Source: CAYRHS01 sp964424125 (GTDB lineage: Bacteria > Actinomycetota > Acidimicrobiia > IMCC26256 > JAOSJL01). Taken from it: DNA of 18,709 nucleotides. How positions within the stretch are numbered: the stretch's first letter is position 1; the number at the start of each line of letters is the position of its first letter. The notes under the pieces were generated by a model, which saw nothing but the letters and a program-made list of their open reading frames with translations, had not been told where the DNA came from and searched no databases. The DNA lies in NCBI GenBank assembly GCA_964424125.1, contig CAYRHS010000050.1:1-18709 (forward strand), in the 5' to 3' direction. This document shows, piece by piece, positions 1 to 6,814 of the stretch. The position numbers were made by a program, and so were the translations under genes.

Positions 1-596
1 GTGATGTTCCCCGCGTTGCCGACCGGGATGCAGTGCACGTCGGGAGCGTCACCGAGCGCGTCGACGATCTCGAAGGCGGCGGTCTTCTGCCCCTCGATGC
101 GGTACGGGTTCACGGAGTTCACCACCGCGATCCCGTCGCGCTGGCCGAGCTCGCGCACGACGTTCAGGGCGTCGTCGAAGTTCCCGCGCACGGGAATGAC
201 ACGCGCGCCGTGGATCAACGCTTGTGCGAGCTTTCCGAGCGCCACGTTCCCCGCGGGGATGAGCACCGCGGCCACCGCACCGGCGCGCGCCGCATACGCG
301 GCCGCCGAGGCGGCGGTGTTGCCCGTGGACGCACACATGACGACCTTGGCCCCGTCCTCGAGTGCCTTCGAGATCGCCAGCGTCATGCCGCGGTCCTTGA
401 ACGAACCGGTCGGGTTGGCGCTCTCGAGCTTGAGCAGGACGCGGGCGCCGACGCGCTCCGCCAGGCGCGGGGCTTCGAGCAACGGTGTGCCACCCTCGAG
501 CAGGGTGACGACCGGGGTCGCGGAGGAGACGTCGAGATACTCGCGGTAGGCCTCGACGACGCCGGGCCACACAACGGCGTTGGGACTCGGGCTCAT
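1..596 (-). CDS. thrC: threonine synthase, C-terminus cut by window edge
   Basis: Threonine synthase is a cytosolic PLP enzyme that converts O-phosphohomoserine to threonine and phosphate. Translating the minus strand from the ATG at 596 gives 198 residues with no stop before the window edge. The fold-type II PLP motif NPTGSFKDRGM is present, with the Schiff-base lysine at about residue 67. It is followed by the conserved CASTGNTAAS phosphate/cofactor loop and NSVNPYRIEGQKT. The start is supported by its ATGA overlap with the stop of hom, which implies translational coupling. This is the fourth gene of argS-lysA-hom-thrC, the order known from mycobacteria, where thrB and rho follow. The missing part lies to the left of the window. 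Identification is firm from the motifs; only the length is unknown. Confidence 0.96.
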   Translation of the reverse strand, partial: MSPSPNAVVWPGVVEAYREYLDVSSATPVVTLLEGGTPLLEAPRLAERVGARVLLKLESANPTGSFKDRGMTLAISKALEDGAKVVMCASTGNTAASAAAYAARAGAVAAVLIPAGNVALGKLAQALIHGARVIPVRGNFDDALNVVRELGQRDGIAVVNSVNPYRIEGQKTAAFEIVDALGDAPDVHCIPVGNAGNI

Positions 597-1891
597 GCGT
601 CGTCTCCCGATACCCGCATCAGCCGGCCGACGGTCTTCACCGCGTCGAGGTGTCGCAGATCCTCCACCGTGGCCCGGAACGCAGCCTCCGGCGCCCGGTG
701 GGTCACGAAGATGAGCCGGGCCTCCTCACCCAGGCCTTCCTGCTGCATCGACTTGATCGACACCGCGTGATTGCCGAAGACGCCGGCGATGGCGGCGAGC
801 ACGCCCGGGCGGTCGGCAACCTCCATGGGCAAGTAGTACTGGGACTCCACCTCGTCGATCGGACGGACACGCCGAGCCGTGAACGTCCCCATCGCCGCGC
901 CGGGGTGCCCACCGGCGAGGTTCCGGGCCGCGTCGACGATGTCGCCGAGCACTGCGCTCGCCGTGGGCCCGCCGCCGGCGCCACGTCCGTAGAGCATCAG
1001 CTCCCCGACCGCGTCGCCTTCGATGAACACCGCGTTGAACGACTCGCGCACCGACGCCAGCGGATGGTCGGCGGGGACCATCGCGGGGTGGACACGGACG
1101 GCGACGTCGCCTCCTTGCTCCTCGGCGATCGCGAGCAGCTTGACGACGTAGCCGAGCCGGTCCGCCGCGGCGATGTCCTCTGCCGTCACGTCGGCGATGC
1201 CCTCCCGATGCACCTGCTCCGCCGTCACGTGCGAACCGAACGCGAGCGAAGCCACGATCGCGGCCTTCGACGCGGCGTCGAATCCTTCGATGTCGGCCGT
1301 CGGATCAGCCTCCGCATAGCCGAGTGCCTGCGCCTCGGCGAGAGCGGTGTCGAACGTGGCGCCCGACTCCGTCATCCGCGTCAGGACGTAGTTGGTCGTA
1401 CCGTTGAGGATCCCGAGCACGCGGTGGATCCGATCGCCGGCAACCGACTCGCGCAACGGTCGGATGAGCGGGATCCCGCCACCGACGGAGGCCTCGAAGA
1501 GGAAGTCGACGCGCGCGTCGGCCGCTCGATCGAAGAGGTCGACGCCAGCCAGGGCGACGAGCTCCTTGTTGGCCGTCACGACGGGCTTGTGCGCGTCCAG
1601 TGCCATCGTGACCAGGGACCGCGCGGGCTCGACGCCGCCGATGAGCTCGACGACGAGATCGATGTCGGGATCGGCGACGACGGCGGCGGCGTCGTCGGTG
1701 AAGCGCTCCGGGGGAACGGGCACGTCGCGGGCCTTGGCGACGTCCCGCACCGCGACCCGGGCGAGCTCGAGGCGCACTCCGGTGCGCGCCTCGATGAACT
1801 CGACGTTGGCGTCGAGGAGACGAGCCAACGCGGTTCCGACGTTGCCGCATCCGAGCATGCCGACCTTGACGGTCTCGGCGATGGTGGTCAT
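593..1891 (-). CDS. hom: homoserine dehydrogenase with C-terminal ACT domain
   Basis: NAD(P)-dependent homoserine dehydrogenase reduces aspartate semialdehyde to homoserine, the branch point towards threonine and methionine. The protein is 432 residues from the ATG at 1891. A Rossmann motif GCGNVG lies at residues 14-19, followed by the family signatures TANKELVA, GILNGTTNYVLTRM and EADPTADIEGFDAASKAAI, which contains the catalytic Asp/Lys region. The last ~80 residues (YYLPMEVADRPGVLAAIAGVFG onward) form an ACT domain, which in this family mediates threonine feedback inhibition. An upstream in-frame start would add 51 residues lying inside lysA and looking like low-complexity shadow, so I reject it. 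The gene starts 16 bases after lysA and overlaps thrC by four bases. No clear Shine-Dalgarno precedes the ATG. Confidence 0.97.
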   Translation of the reverse strand: MTTIAETVKVGMLGCGNVGTALARLLDANVEFIEARTGVRLELARVAVRDVAKARDVPVPPERFTDDAAAVVADPDIDLVVELIGGVEPARSLVTMALDAHKPVVTANKELVALAGVDLFDRAADARVDFLFEASVGGGIPLIRPLRESVAGDRIHRVLGILNGTTNYVLTRMTESGATFDTALAEAQALGYAEADPTADIEGFDAASKAAIVASLAFGSHVTAEQVHREGIADVTAEDIAAADRLGYVVKLLAIAEEQGGDVAVRVHPAMVPADHPLASVRESFNAVFIEGDAVGELMLYGRGAGGGPTASAVLGDIVDAARNLAGGHPGAAMGTFTARRVRPIDEVESQYYLPMEVADRPGVLAAIAGVFGNHAVSIKSMQQEGLGEEARLIFVTHRAPEAAFRATVEDLRHLDAVKTVGRLMRVSGDDA

Positions 1892-1907
1892 GGGGATCGA
1901 TTGTCGC

Positions 1908-3221
1908 TCACGGCGCATCCAGACGCACGAGGTCTTCCGGGGTCTCGCGCCGCGTGACCACACGAGCGGCGCCGTCACGGACGAACACCACCGCCGGCCG
2001 GAGCACCTTGTTGTAGTTCGAGGCCATCGCGTAGCCGTAGGCACCGGTCACGGGGGTCGCGAGGACGTCGCCGACCGCGAGGTCGGCGGGGAGCCGCGCG
2101 TCCCGAACGAGCAGGTCGCCCTGCTCGCAGTGCATTCCCGCGATGGTCGCGACGAGCGGTCGCTCGTCCTCGGCCCGGCCCGGGAGGAAGGCCTCGTAGC
2201 GGGCCCCGTACGCGGCCGGCCGGAGGTTGTCGCTCATCCCCCCGTCGACGGCGACGTAGGTGCGTACGCCCTCGATGTGCTTGATCGTGCCCACCGTGTA
2301 GAGCGTGAGTCCCGCGGGCGCAGCGATCGATCGGCCGGGTTCGACGAGCAGCCGTGGCGCGGCACCGAAACCCATCTCGTGCCACGCCTCGTCCAGCGCC
2401 GTCCGGAGGCGCACGGCGTACGCGGCGATGTCCGGGGCTTCATCGTCGGCCGTGTACCGCACGGCCAGGCCACCACCGAGGCTGAGCTCGTCGACGTCGA
2501 GCCCGGTGTCGGCCGCGGCTTGCGCGACGAAGGCCACGACCACCCGGGCCGCGTTCCGGAACGGGTCGAGCGTCGCCACCTGGGACCCGATGTGCGCATG
2601 GACCCCGACCAGGTGCACGTCGGCGCTCGTCGCGGCCCGGCGCCACGCGGCGGTGGCGGCACCATTGGCGATCGAGAACCCGAACTTCGTGTCTTCGACG
2701 CCCGTCTCGATCGCCTCGTGCGTGTCGGCCTCGACGCCGGGGGTCACGCGCAGCAGCACCGTGGGGGGCGGGAGGCCGCCGCGCACGAGGGCCTCGATGC
2801 GGTCGAGCTCGTCGTCGGAGTCGACGACGAGCCGTCCGACGCCCAGCTCCAGCGCCCGGGCGAGGTCCTCCATCGACTTGTTGTTCCCGTGCAGCACCAG
2901 CCGTTCCGGCGGGAAGCCTGCCGACCGGGCGACGGCGAGCTCGCCTCCGGTCGCGACGTCGAGACCCAGCCCTTCCTCGGCGACGAGCCGCGCCATCGCC
3001 AGGTTGAGGAACGCCTTCGACGCGTACGACGCGGCGCCACCGAAATGCTCTCGGTACGTCGCGCACCGGGCCCGGAGCTCCTCCTCGTCGTAGACGTAGA
3101 GCGGCGTGCCGTGGTGCTTCGCCAGCTCGACGAGGTCGCAGCCACCGACGGACGTTCGTCCCCCGGCGTCGACCCGCGTCGTGCGCGGCAGCAGCGTGAG
3201 ATCGAGGGGGGCACTGGTCAT
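1908..3221 (-). CDS. lysA: diaminopimelate decarboxylase
   Basis: PLP-dependent fold-type III decarboxylase that converts meso-diaminopimelate to lysine, the last step of lysine synthesis. It is 437 residues from the ATG at 3221. The PLP lysine lies in SYASKAFLN (about residue 69). Other family signatures are VHAHIGSQ, the phosphate-binding LSLGGGL, LVEPGRSI, and the C-terminal GMHCEQGDLL and GAYGYAMASNYN, which supply the active-site Cys and the substrate and dimer contacts. The start is chosen because its ATG overlaps the argS stop as ATGA. A 157-residue upstream extension would lie wholly inside argS and is a shadow. dapA, an earlier enzyme of the same pathway, lies about 10 kb away in this window as a separate unit. 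Confidence 0.97.
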   Translation of the reverse strand: MTSAPLDLTLLPRTTRVDAGGRTSVGGCDLVELAKHHGTPLYVYDEEELRARCATYREHFGGAASYASKAFLNLAMARLVAEEGLGLDVATGGELAVARSAGFPPERLVLHGNNKSMEDLARALELGVGRLVVDSDDELDRIEALVRGGLPPPTVLLRVTPGVEADTHEAIETGVEDTKFGFSIANGAATAAWRRAATSADVHLVGVHAHIGSQVATLDPFRNAARVVVAFVAQAAADTGLDVDELSLGGGLAVRYTADDEAPDIAAYAVRLRTALDEAWHEMGFGAAPRLLVEPGRSIAAPAGLTLYTVGTIKHIEGVRTYVAVDGGMSDNLRPAAYGARYEAFLPGRAEDERPLVATIAGMHCEQGDLLVRDARLPADLAVGDVLATPVTGAYGYAMASNYNKVLRPAVVFVRDGAARVVTRRETPEDLVRLDAP

Positions 3222-4846
3222 GAGCGGCGCTCCATGGATTCGGGGGCCGCGACGCCCAGGACGGTGAGCGCGTTCGCGAGGCCGATGCGGGCGGCCTCGG
3301 CCAGCCACAGCCGAGCCTGCGTCCGGCCGCCGTCGTCGGTCACCACCCGACAGTCGGTGTAGAAGCGATGGAACCGCCCGGCGAACTCGCGGACCCAGGT
3401 CGTCACCCGGTGCGGTGCCCGCAACTCGGCCGCTTCGGTCACCACGTCGGGGTAGGCCTGGAGGCTCCGGAGGAGATCGAGCTCGCGCTCGTGATCGAGC
3501 AGCGACAGATCGACATCGCCGAGCGCCGTCAGGGCCACACGTTGCTCTCGAGCATGACGGAAGATCGACGCGATCCGGGCATGGGCGTACTGGACGTAGT
3601 AGACGGGATTCTCCATCGATTGCGCGGTGACGACGTCGAGATCGAACACCTGCGTCGTGTCGATGCTCTGCAGGAGGAACGTCAGCCGGCACGCGTCCGG
3701 ATCGACCTCGTCCAGGATGTCGGCGAGCGCGACGACGTCACCCGAACGCTTGGAGATCCGAACCGTGTCGCCGCCCCGCTCGAGGCGCACGAGCTGGCCG
3801 AGGATGACCTCGGGCTCGTCGGGCGAGCCGAGCGCGGCCATCCCCGCCCGAATCGAGGGCACCTGGCCGTGGTGGTCGGCGCCCCAGATGTCGATGAGGT
3901 GGTCGTGGCCACGACGAAGCTTGTCGCGATGGTACGCGAGGTCGGCGGCCAGGTACGTCGGCGAGCCGTCGCTACGCACCAGCACCCGATCGCGTTGGTC
4001 GCCGTAGTCGGTGGTGCGAAGCCAGGTCGCGCCGTCGGCCTCGAACGTGGCTCCGAGGCGTCCGAGCTCCCTCAGGACGTCGTCGACGTCCCCGCGCTCG
4101 TGCAGCTCCCGCTCGGAGAACCACGTGTCGAAGTGGACCCCGATGCGGGCGAGGTCCCGCTCGAGCTCTTCCCGGACCTGCCGGTAGCCCCACTCGCGAG
4201 CCTCTGCCTGCGTCACATCGTCACCGAGCTCGGCGCGCATCCTGGCCGCGAGCTCGACGACGTAGTGACCGTGGTAGCCCTCCTCGGGAGGCTCACGCCC
4301 GTCGGCACGCGCGAGCAGGGAGGCACCGAACGCGTCGAGCTGCGTCCCGGCGTCGTTCAGGTAGTACTCGCGGTGCACGGTCGCGCCCTGCGATGCGAGG
4401 AGGTTGGCGATCGCGTCGCCGACCGCGACCCACCGGCCCCCGCCCGCATGGAGCGGGCCGGTGGGATTCGCCGACACGAACTCGAGGTTCACGCGCCGAC
4501 CGGCGAGTGCGCCGGAGCGCCCGTAGTCCTCGCCGGCCTCGACCACCTCGCGGAGCACGTCGTGGAGCCAGCCGATCCCCAGGTGGAAGTTCACGAACCC
4601 CGGTCCCGCCACCTCGATGCGCTCGACGTGGTCGGGTGGGGTCGCCTCGAGCCGGGAGACGATCTCGGCGGCCACCTCACGGGGCCGTCGACCGGCGGGG
4701 CCTGCCACCTGAAGGGCGACGTTGGTGGTCCAGTCGCCGTGCTCCCGTTGGCGGGCAGGTTCGACCTCGATGCCGTCGGTGGGCATCGGCAGGCCGGCCG
4801 CGTCGAGCGCGGACCGCAGGGAGGCACGGAGGGCGTCGCGGATCAC
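3218..4846 (-). CDS. argS: arginyl-tRNA synthetase
   Basis: Class Ia aminoacyl-tRNA synthetase that charges tRNA-Arg. It is 542 residues from a GTG at 4846, giving the usual N-terminus (V/M)IRDALRASL. In order: the N-terminal additional domain with HGDWTTNVAL (about 36-45), the HIGH-like element NPTGPLHAGG (about 127-136), the catalytic core with IWGADHHGQVPS, the KMSKS-like loop RISKRSG, and the DALR anticodon-binding domain with FHRFYTDCRV near the C-terminus. The last His of HIGH is Gly; from memory mycobacterial ArgS also has HIGG here, so this looks lineage-typical. Longer in-frame starts exist up to 5266 but would run under the divergent cyclase gene and carry no conserved sequence. First gene of the argS-lysA-hom-thrC unit. 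A tRNA-Arg lies 1.9 kb away on the other strand. Confidence 0.96.
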   Translation of the reverse strand: MIRDALRASLRSALDAAGLPMPTDGIEVEPARQREHGDWTTNVALQVAGPAGRRPREVAAEIVSRLEATPPDHVERIEVAGPGFVNFHLGIGWLHDVLREVVEAGEDYGRSGALAGRRVNLEFVSANPTGPLHAGGGRWVAVGDAIANLLASQGATVHREYYLNDAGTQLDAFGASLLARADGREPPEEGYHGHYVVELAARMRAELGDDVTQAEAREWGYRQVREELERDLARIGVHFDTWFSERELHERGDVDDVLRELGRLGATFEADGATWLRTTDYGDQRDRVLVRSDGSPTYLAADLAYHRDKLRRGHDHLIDIWGADHHGQVPSIRAGMAALGSPDEPEVILGQLVRLERGGDTVRISKRSGDVVALADILDEVDPDACRLTFLLQSIDTTQVFDLDVVTAQSMENPVYYVQYAHARIASIFRHAREQRVALTALGDVDLSLLDHERELDLLRSLQAYPDVVTEAAELRAPHRVTTWVREFAGRFHRFYTDCRVVTDDGGRTQARLWLAEAARIGLANALTVLGVAAPESMERRS

Positions 4847-4904
4847 CGAGGGTGAGGCCGGACGGATCGGAAGGATCGGACAGCTACCGCCGGTCTCGGG
4901 CCGG

Positions 4905-4910
4905 ACTCTA
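4905..4910 (-). promoter_or_regulatory. possible -10 element for the argS operon
   Basis: On the minus strand this reads TAGAGT, which fits the actinobacterial TAnnnT -10 pattern, about 60 bases before the argS GTG. It sits in the only AT-richer patch of the divergent gap 4847-5063. I see no convincing -35 hexamer. This is inference from pattern alone. Confidence 0.3.
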
Positions 4911-4983
4911 TTACTTCCTGGCGCCGGACTCGGGCCCAGAAACCGCCAGCTCGTCCCGAGGTGCACGGACTGCGAACGCCCGC

Positions 4984-4989
4984 TACTCT
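4984..4989 (+). promoter_or_regulatory. possible -10 element for the diguanylate cyclase operon
   Basis: TACTCT fits TAnnnT and lies about 75 bases before the TTG start at 5064, leaving room for a leader that carries the strong ribosome binding site at 5051. No clear -35 is visible. Weak evidence. Confidence 0.25.
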
Positions 4990-5050
4990 GCGGGGTTTGA
5001 GGGGCGATCCCGACGGCGCGGACCAGCTGGGACCGCAGCCCGCGAGCCCC

Positions 5051-5057
5051 GGGGAGG
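5051..5057 (+). promoter_or_regulatory. ribosome binding site deciding the TTG start of the cyclase
   Basis: The purine-rich GGGGAGG is followed by six bases and then the TTG at 5064. It is one of the few strong Shine-Dalgarno sequences in the window. It supports translation from this TTG, and therefore that the ParB-like peptide at the N-terminus is really made. Confidence 0.65.
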
Positions 5058-5063
5058 CTGGGC

Positions 5064-5963
5064 TTGGCGCGACGAGGCGGCTTGGGCCGCGGGCTCGAGG
5101 CATTGCTCCCGAGCGCGAGTCCCGAGGTCGGAACCACGCAGCGCGGTCGCGAGGCAGCCGGCAAGGATGACGCGGAGCGCGCGCACGAGCCAGGGGCGAG
5201 CGTGAACACGTTCACACTCGACCTGGTCAACGAGCTCGCGGCGAACGAGTCCGGGCTCTCGCTCATCTATCGCGCGCTCGACGATCTCGTCACCCGTTGC
5301 GGGCTCGACGACGCCGCGGTCGTCATCGAGGAACCCGGCCTCGGCCGCCAGGTCTTCTGCGCGGGACGGCGCCCCCTGGACGACGACGACGAGCTGCTGC
5401 GCGCGCCGACCGGCCTCTACACCAGTCCCGAGGTGGGCGCCGAGGACGTCGACCCCATCACCCTCGTCAACCTCTGTGTGCTCGCGCTCCGGCTCGACGT
5501 GTTGCGTTACGACGCGTGGCACGACCCGCTCACGGGGCTCTACGACCGACGCAGCTTCGACCGTCTCCTCGAGATGGCCGTCTCGCGCTGCGCCCGCTAC
5601 GGATGGTCCTTCACGCTTGTCATCGTCGACCTCGACGCGCTGAAGGCGATCAACGATCGCGACGGCCATGCCGCGGGCGACGCCGCGCTCCGAGCGATCA
5701 GCGACCGCTTCGGTCGCGTGCTGCGCTTCGGTGACAACGCAGCGAGGATCGGCGGCGACGAGTTCGCGCTCATTCTCCCGAACACCGATCTGAACGAGGT
5801 GCCTGTGCTCCTGGACCGTGTGCGCGAGGACGTCGAAGGACAACCTCCCGTACCGGCGTTCTCCTTCGGAGCCGCGTACTGCCCGACCGAAGCCGACGGC
5901 TACGACGCCCTCTTCCGTCTTGCTGACGAACGCCTCTACGCCTCGAAGGAACAGCGCTCGTGA
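5064..5963 (+). CDS. diguanylate cyclase with ParB-like N-terminal peptide
   Basis: Predicted to make cyclic-di-GMP from two GTP. The protein has 299 residues from a TTG with a strong upstream Shine-Dalgarno. Residues 5-16 read GGLGRGLEALLP, the hallmark N-terminal peptide of chromosomal ParB/Spo0J, which contacts ParA and stimulates its ATPase. No CTP-binding or DNA-binding ParB domain follows. A linker leads to a roughly 100-residue region that may be a degenerate GAF-like sensor domain (inference). The GGDEF domain starts at DPLTGLYDRRSF (about 154). It has the metal/GTP residues in VDLDALKAINDRDGHAAGD (Asp189, Lys194, Asn197, Asp198) and an intact GGDEF at 230-234. An RxxD inhibitory site (RFGD, 221-224) sits five residues before it, so both activity and product inhibition look intact. 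The stop overlaps the next gene's start. The domain call is firm; the ParA link is inferred. Confidence 0.9.
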   Translation: MARRGGLGRGLEALLPSASPEVGTTQRGREAAGKDDAERAHEPGASVNTFTLDLVNELAANESGLSLIYRALDDLVTRCGLDDAAVVIEEPGLGRQVFCAGRRPLDDDDELLRAPTGLYTSPEVGAEDVDPITLVNLCVLALRLDVLRYDAWHDPLTGLYDRRSFDRLLEMAVSRCARYGWSFTLVIVDLDALKAINDRDGHAAGDAALRAISDRFGRVLRFGDNAARIGGDEFALILPNTDLNEVPVLLDRVREDVEGQPPVPAFSFGAAYCPTEADGYDALFRLADERLYASKEQRS

Positions 5964-6682
5964 CACTCGACGACCTCGAGCTCGAGCTGCGCAAGCTCCC
6001 CGGCGTCCGCTCGGCGGGCTTCCACCAGCGCGACGACGTCCTCCTCGTCCAGCTCCACACGCAGTCGACCGAACCGAGCGGTGACCTCCCCGTCCAGGCG
6101 CTACGCATCGCGTACCGGCACTCCGAACAGCCCGTCGCGGTCGAGGTCGTGCGCTGGCGGGATCGGAACACCGAGGCGAAGGGGGCGGCCGCCGAGGCCG
6201 CAGCCATGGTCGACCTGGAGGCCGACGAAGGCGAGCCGACGGGGAAGGCCGAGGAGGAGCTCCCCGGCGCGGAGGAGGCCCAGGCCCCGACCGCCAGCCG
6301 CGAGCGTCGGGTCCGACTGCTCGCGGTCCTGACCTTCCCCGACACCGACGAGGTGGAGGTCCATCTCACCCTCGACGGCCAGCGCAGCATCGGTCGTGGC
6401 CCGTCGAGCCGCGAGGCCGACGGTGCGGTCGATGCCACTCTCGACGCTCTCCGACGATTCGCTCCCACGCTCGAGTACACCTCGGGCTGGACGCGTCGGA
6501 TCGACGACAGCGGCCTCGACGCGGACGAGGGTCCGCTCTGCGCCGTGGGGCTGCTCTCCTCGGGTGCCGCACCGCGGCTCCACGGCATCGCACGCGGCGC
6601 CAGCATGTTCGAGGCGGCGACCCGAGCCACGCTGCACGCGCTGAACCGAACGCTCGCACTCGAGCTCTGGGCCGCCCGGTAG
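5960..6682 (+). CDS. unrecognised protein coupled to the cyclase
   Basis: I do not recognise this family. It has 240 residues and starts at a GTG that overlaps the cyclase stop (GTGA), so the two are probably translated together. There is no signal peptide or membrane segment, so it is probably cytosolic. Residues 1-70 look like a small alpha/beta domain (LELRKLPGVRSAGF, then VLLVQLHT). A Glu/Ala-rich linker follows at about 75-112. The C-terminal half seems to hold two diverged copies of a strand-strand-helix unit: VEVHLTLDG...AVDATLDALRRF and CAVGLL...EAATRATLHALNRTL. The second pattern loosely recalls the regulatory domain of isopropylmalate synthase, but I would not assign a function. Codon usage matches the neighbours. 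The coupling suggests a partner or effector of the cyclase, which is inference. Confidence 0.85.
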   Translation: MTLDDLELELRKLPGVRSAGFHQRDDVLLVQLHTQSTEPSGDLPVQALRIAYRHSEQPVAVEVVRWRDRNTEAKGAAAEAAAMVDLEADEGEPTGKAEEELPGAEEAQAPTASRERRVRLLAVLTFPDTDEVEVHLTLDGQRSIGRGPSSREADGAVDATLDALRRFAPTLEYTSGWTRRIDDSGLDADEGPLCAVGLLSSGAAPRLHGIARGASMFEAATRATLHALNRTLALELWAAR

Positions 6683-6708
6683 CCCGTCGGTCACCGACAG
6701 GTCGCTGG

Positions 6709-6714
6709 TACCAT
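6709..6714 (+). promoter_or_regulatory. possible -10 element of the tRNA-Arg promoter
   Basis: TACCAT fits TAnnnT and lies 25 bases before the mature tRNA 5' end, in the 57-base gap after the preceding gene. No clear -35 hexamer is visible. Plausible because the tRNA needs a promoter, but unproven. Confidence 0.35.
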
Positions 6715-6739
6715 CCGCAGGCGCCGTGTCCGCGCGCCA

Positions 6740-6814
6740 GCCCTCGTAGCTCAGTGGAGAGAGCATCGGCCTCCGGAGCCGTGAGCGCAGGTTCGAGTCC
6801 GGCCGAGGGCGCCA
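6740..6814 (+). tRNA. tRNA-Arg, anticodon CCG
   Basis: This 75-base cloverleaf reads CGG codons. The acceptor arms GCCCTCG and CGAGGGC pair over seven bases. The D-arm is GCTC/GAGC with GG in its loop. The anticodon loop is CTCCGGA, giving CCG. The T-loop is TTCGAGT. The discriminator is G, and CCA is encoded (6812-6814). Two stem mismatches stand out: T27-T43 at the end of the anticodon stem and A51-G63 inside the T-stem. The last A of CCA is also the first base of the ATG of the next gene. Confidence 0.92.

Noticed and set aside
650..1957. A 435-codon open frame antisense to hom
   Set aside because: Shadow of hom with no recognisable domain and an upstream end running into lysA.
3368..4855. 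A 495-codon open frame antisense to argS
   Set aside because: Same codon-bias artefact. It covers argS, whose catalytic and anticodon-binding motifs are intact.
4847..5063. A tRNA or riboswitch in the argS/cyclase divergent gap
   Set aside because: I looked for a T-loop, acceptor pairing and known aptamer cores and found none. Only possible -10 elements and the cyclase ribosome binding site are visible.
3218..5266. Extended argS start at 5266
   Set aside because: It would run antisense under the cyclase start. The conserved ArgS N-terminus begins at the GTG at 4846.
6686..6698. Small hairpin GTCGG-TCA-CCGAC before the tRNA as a terminator
   Set aside because: Only five base pairs, no T-run, and such hairpins are expected by chance at this GC content.
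6754..6813. A longer SDR start inside the tRNA
   Set aside because: It would translate most of the tRNA, and the added residues are unconserved. The SDR fold begins after the ATG at 6814.
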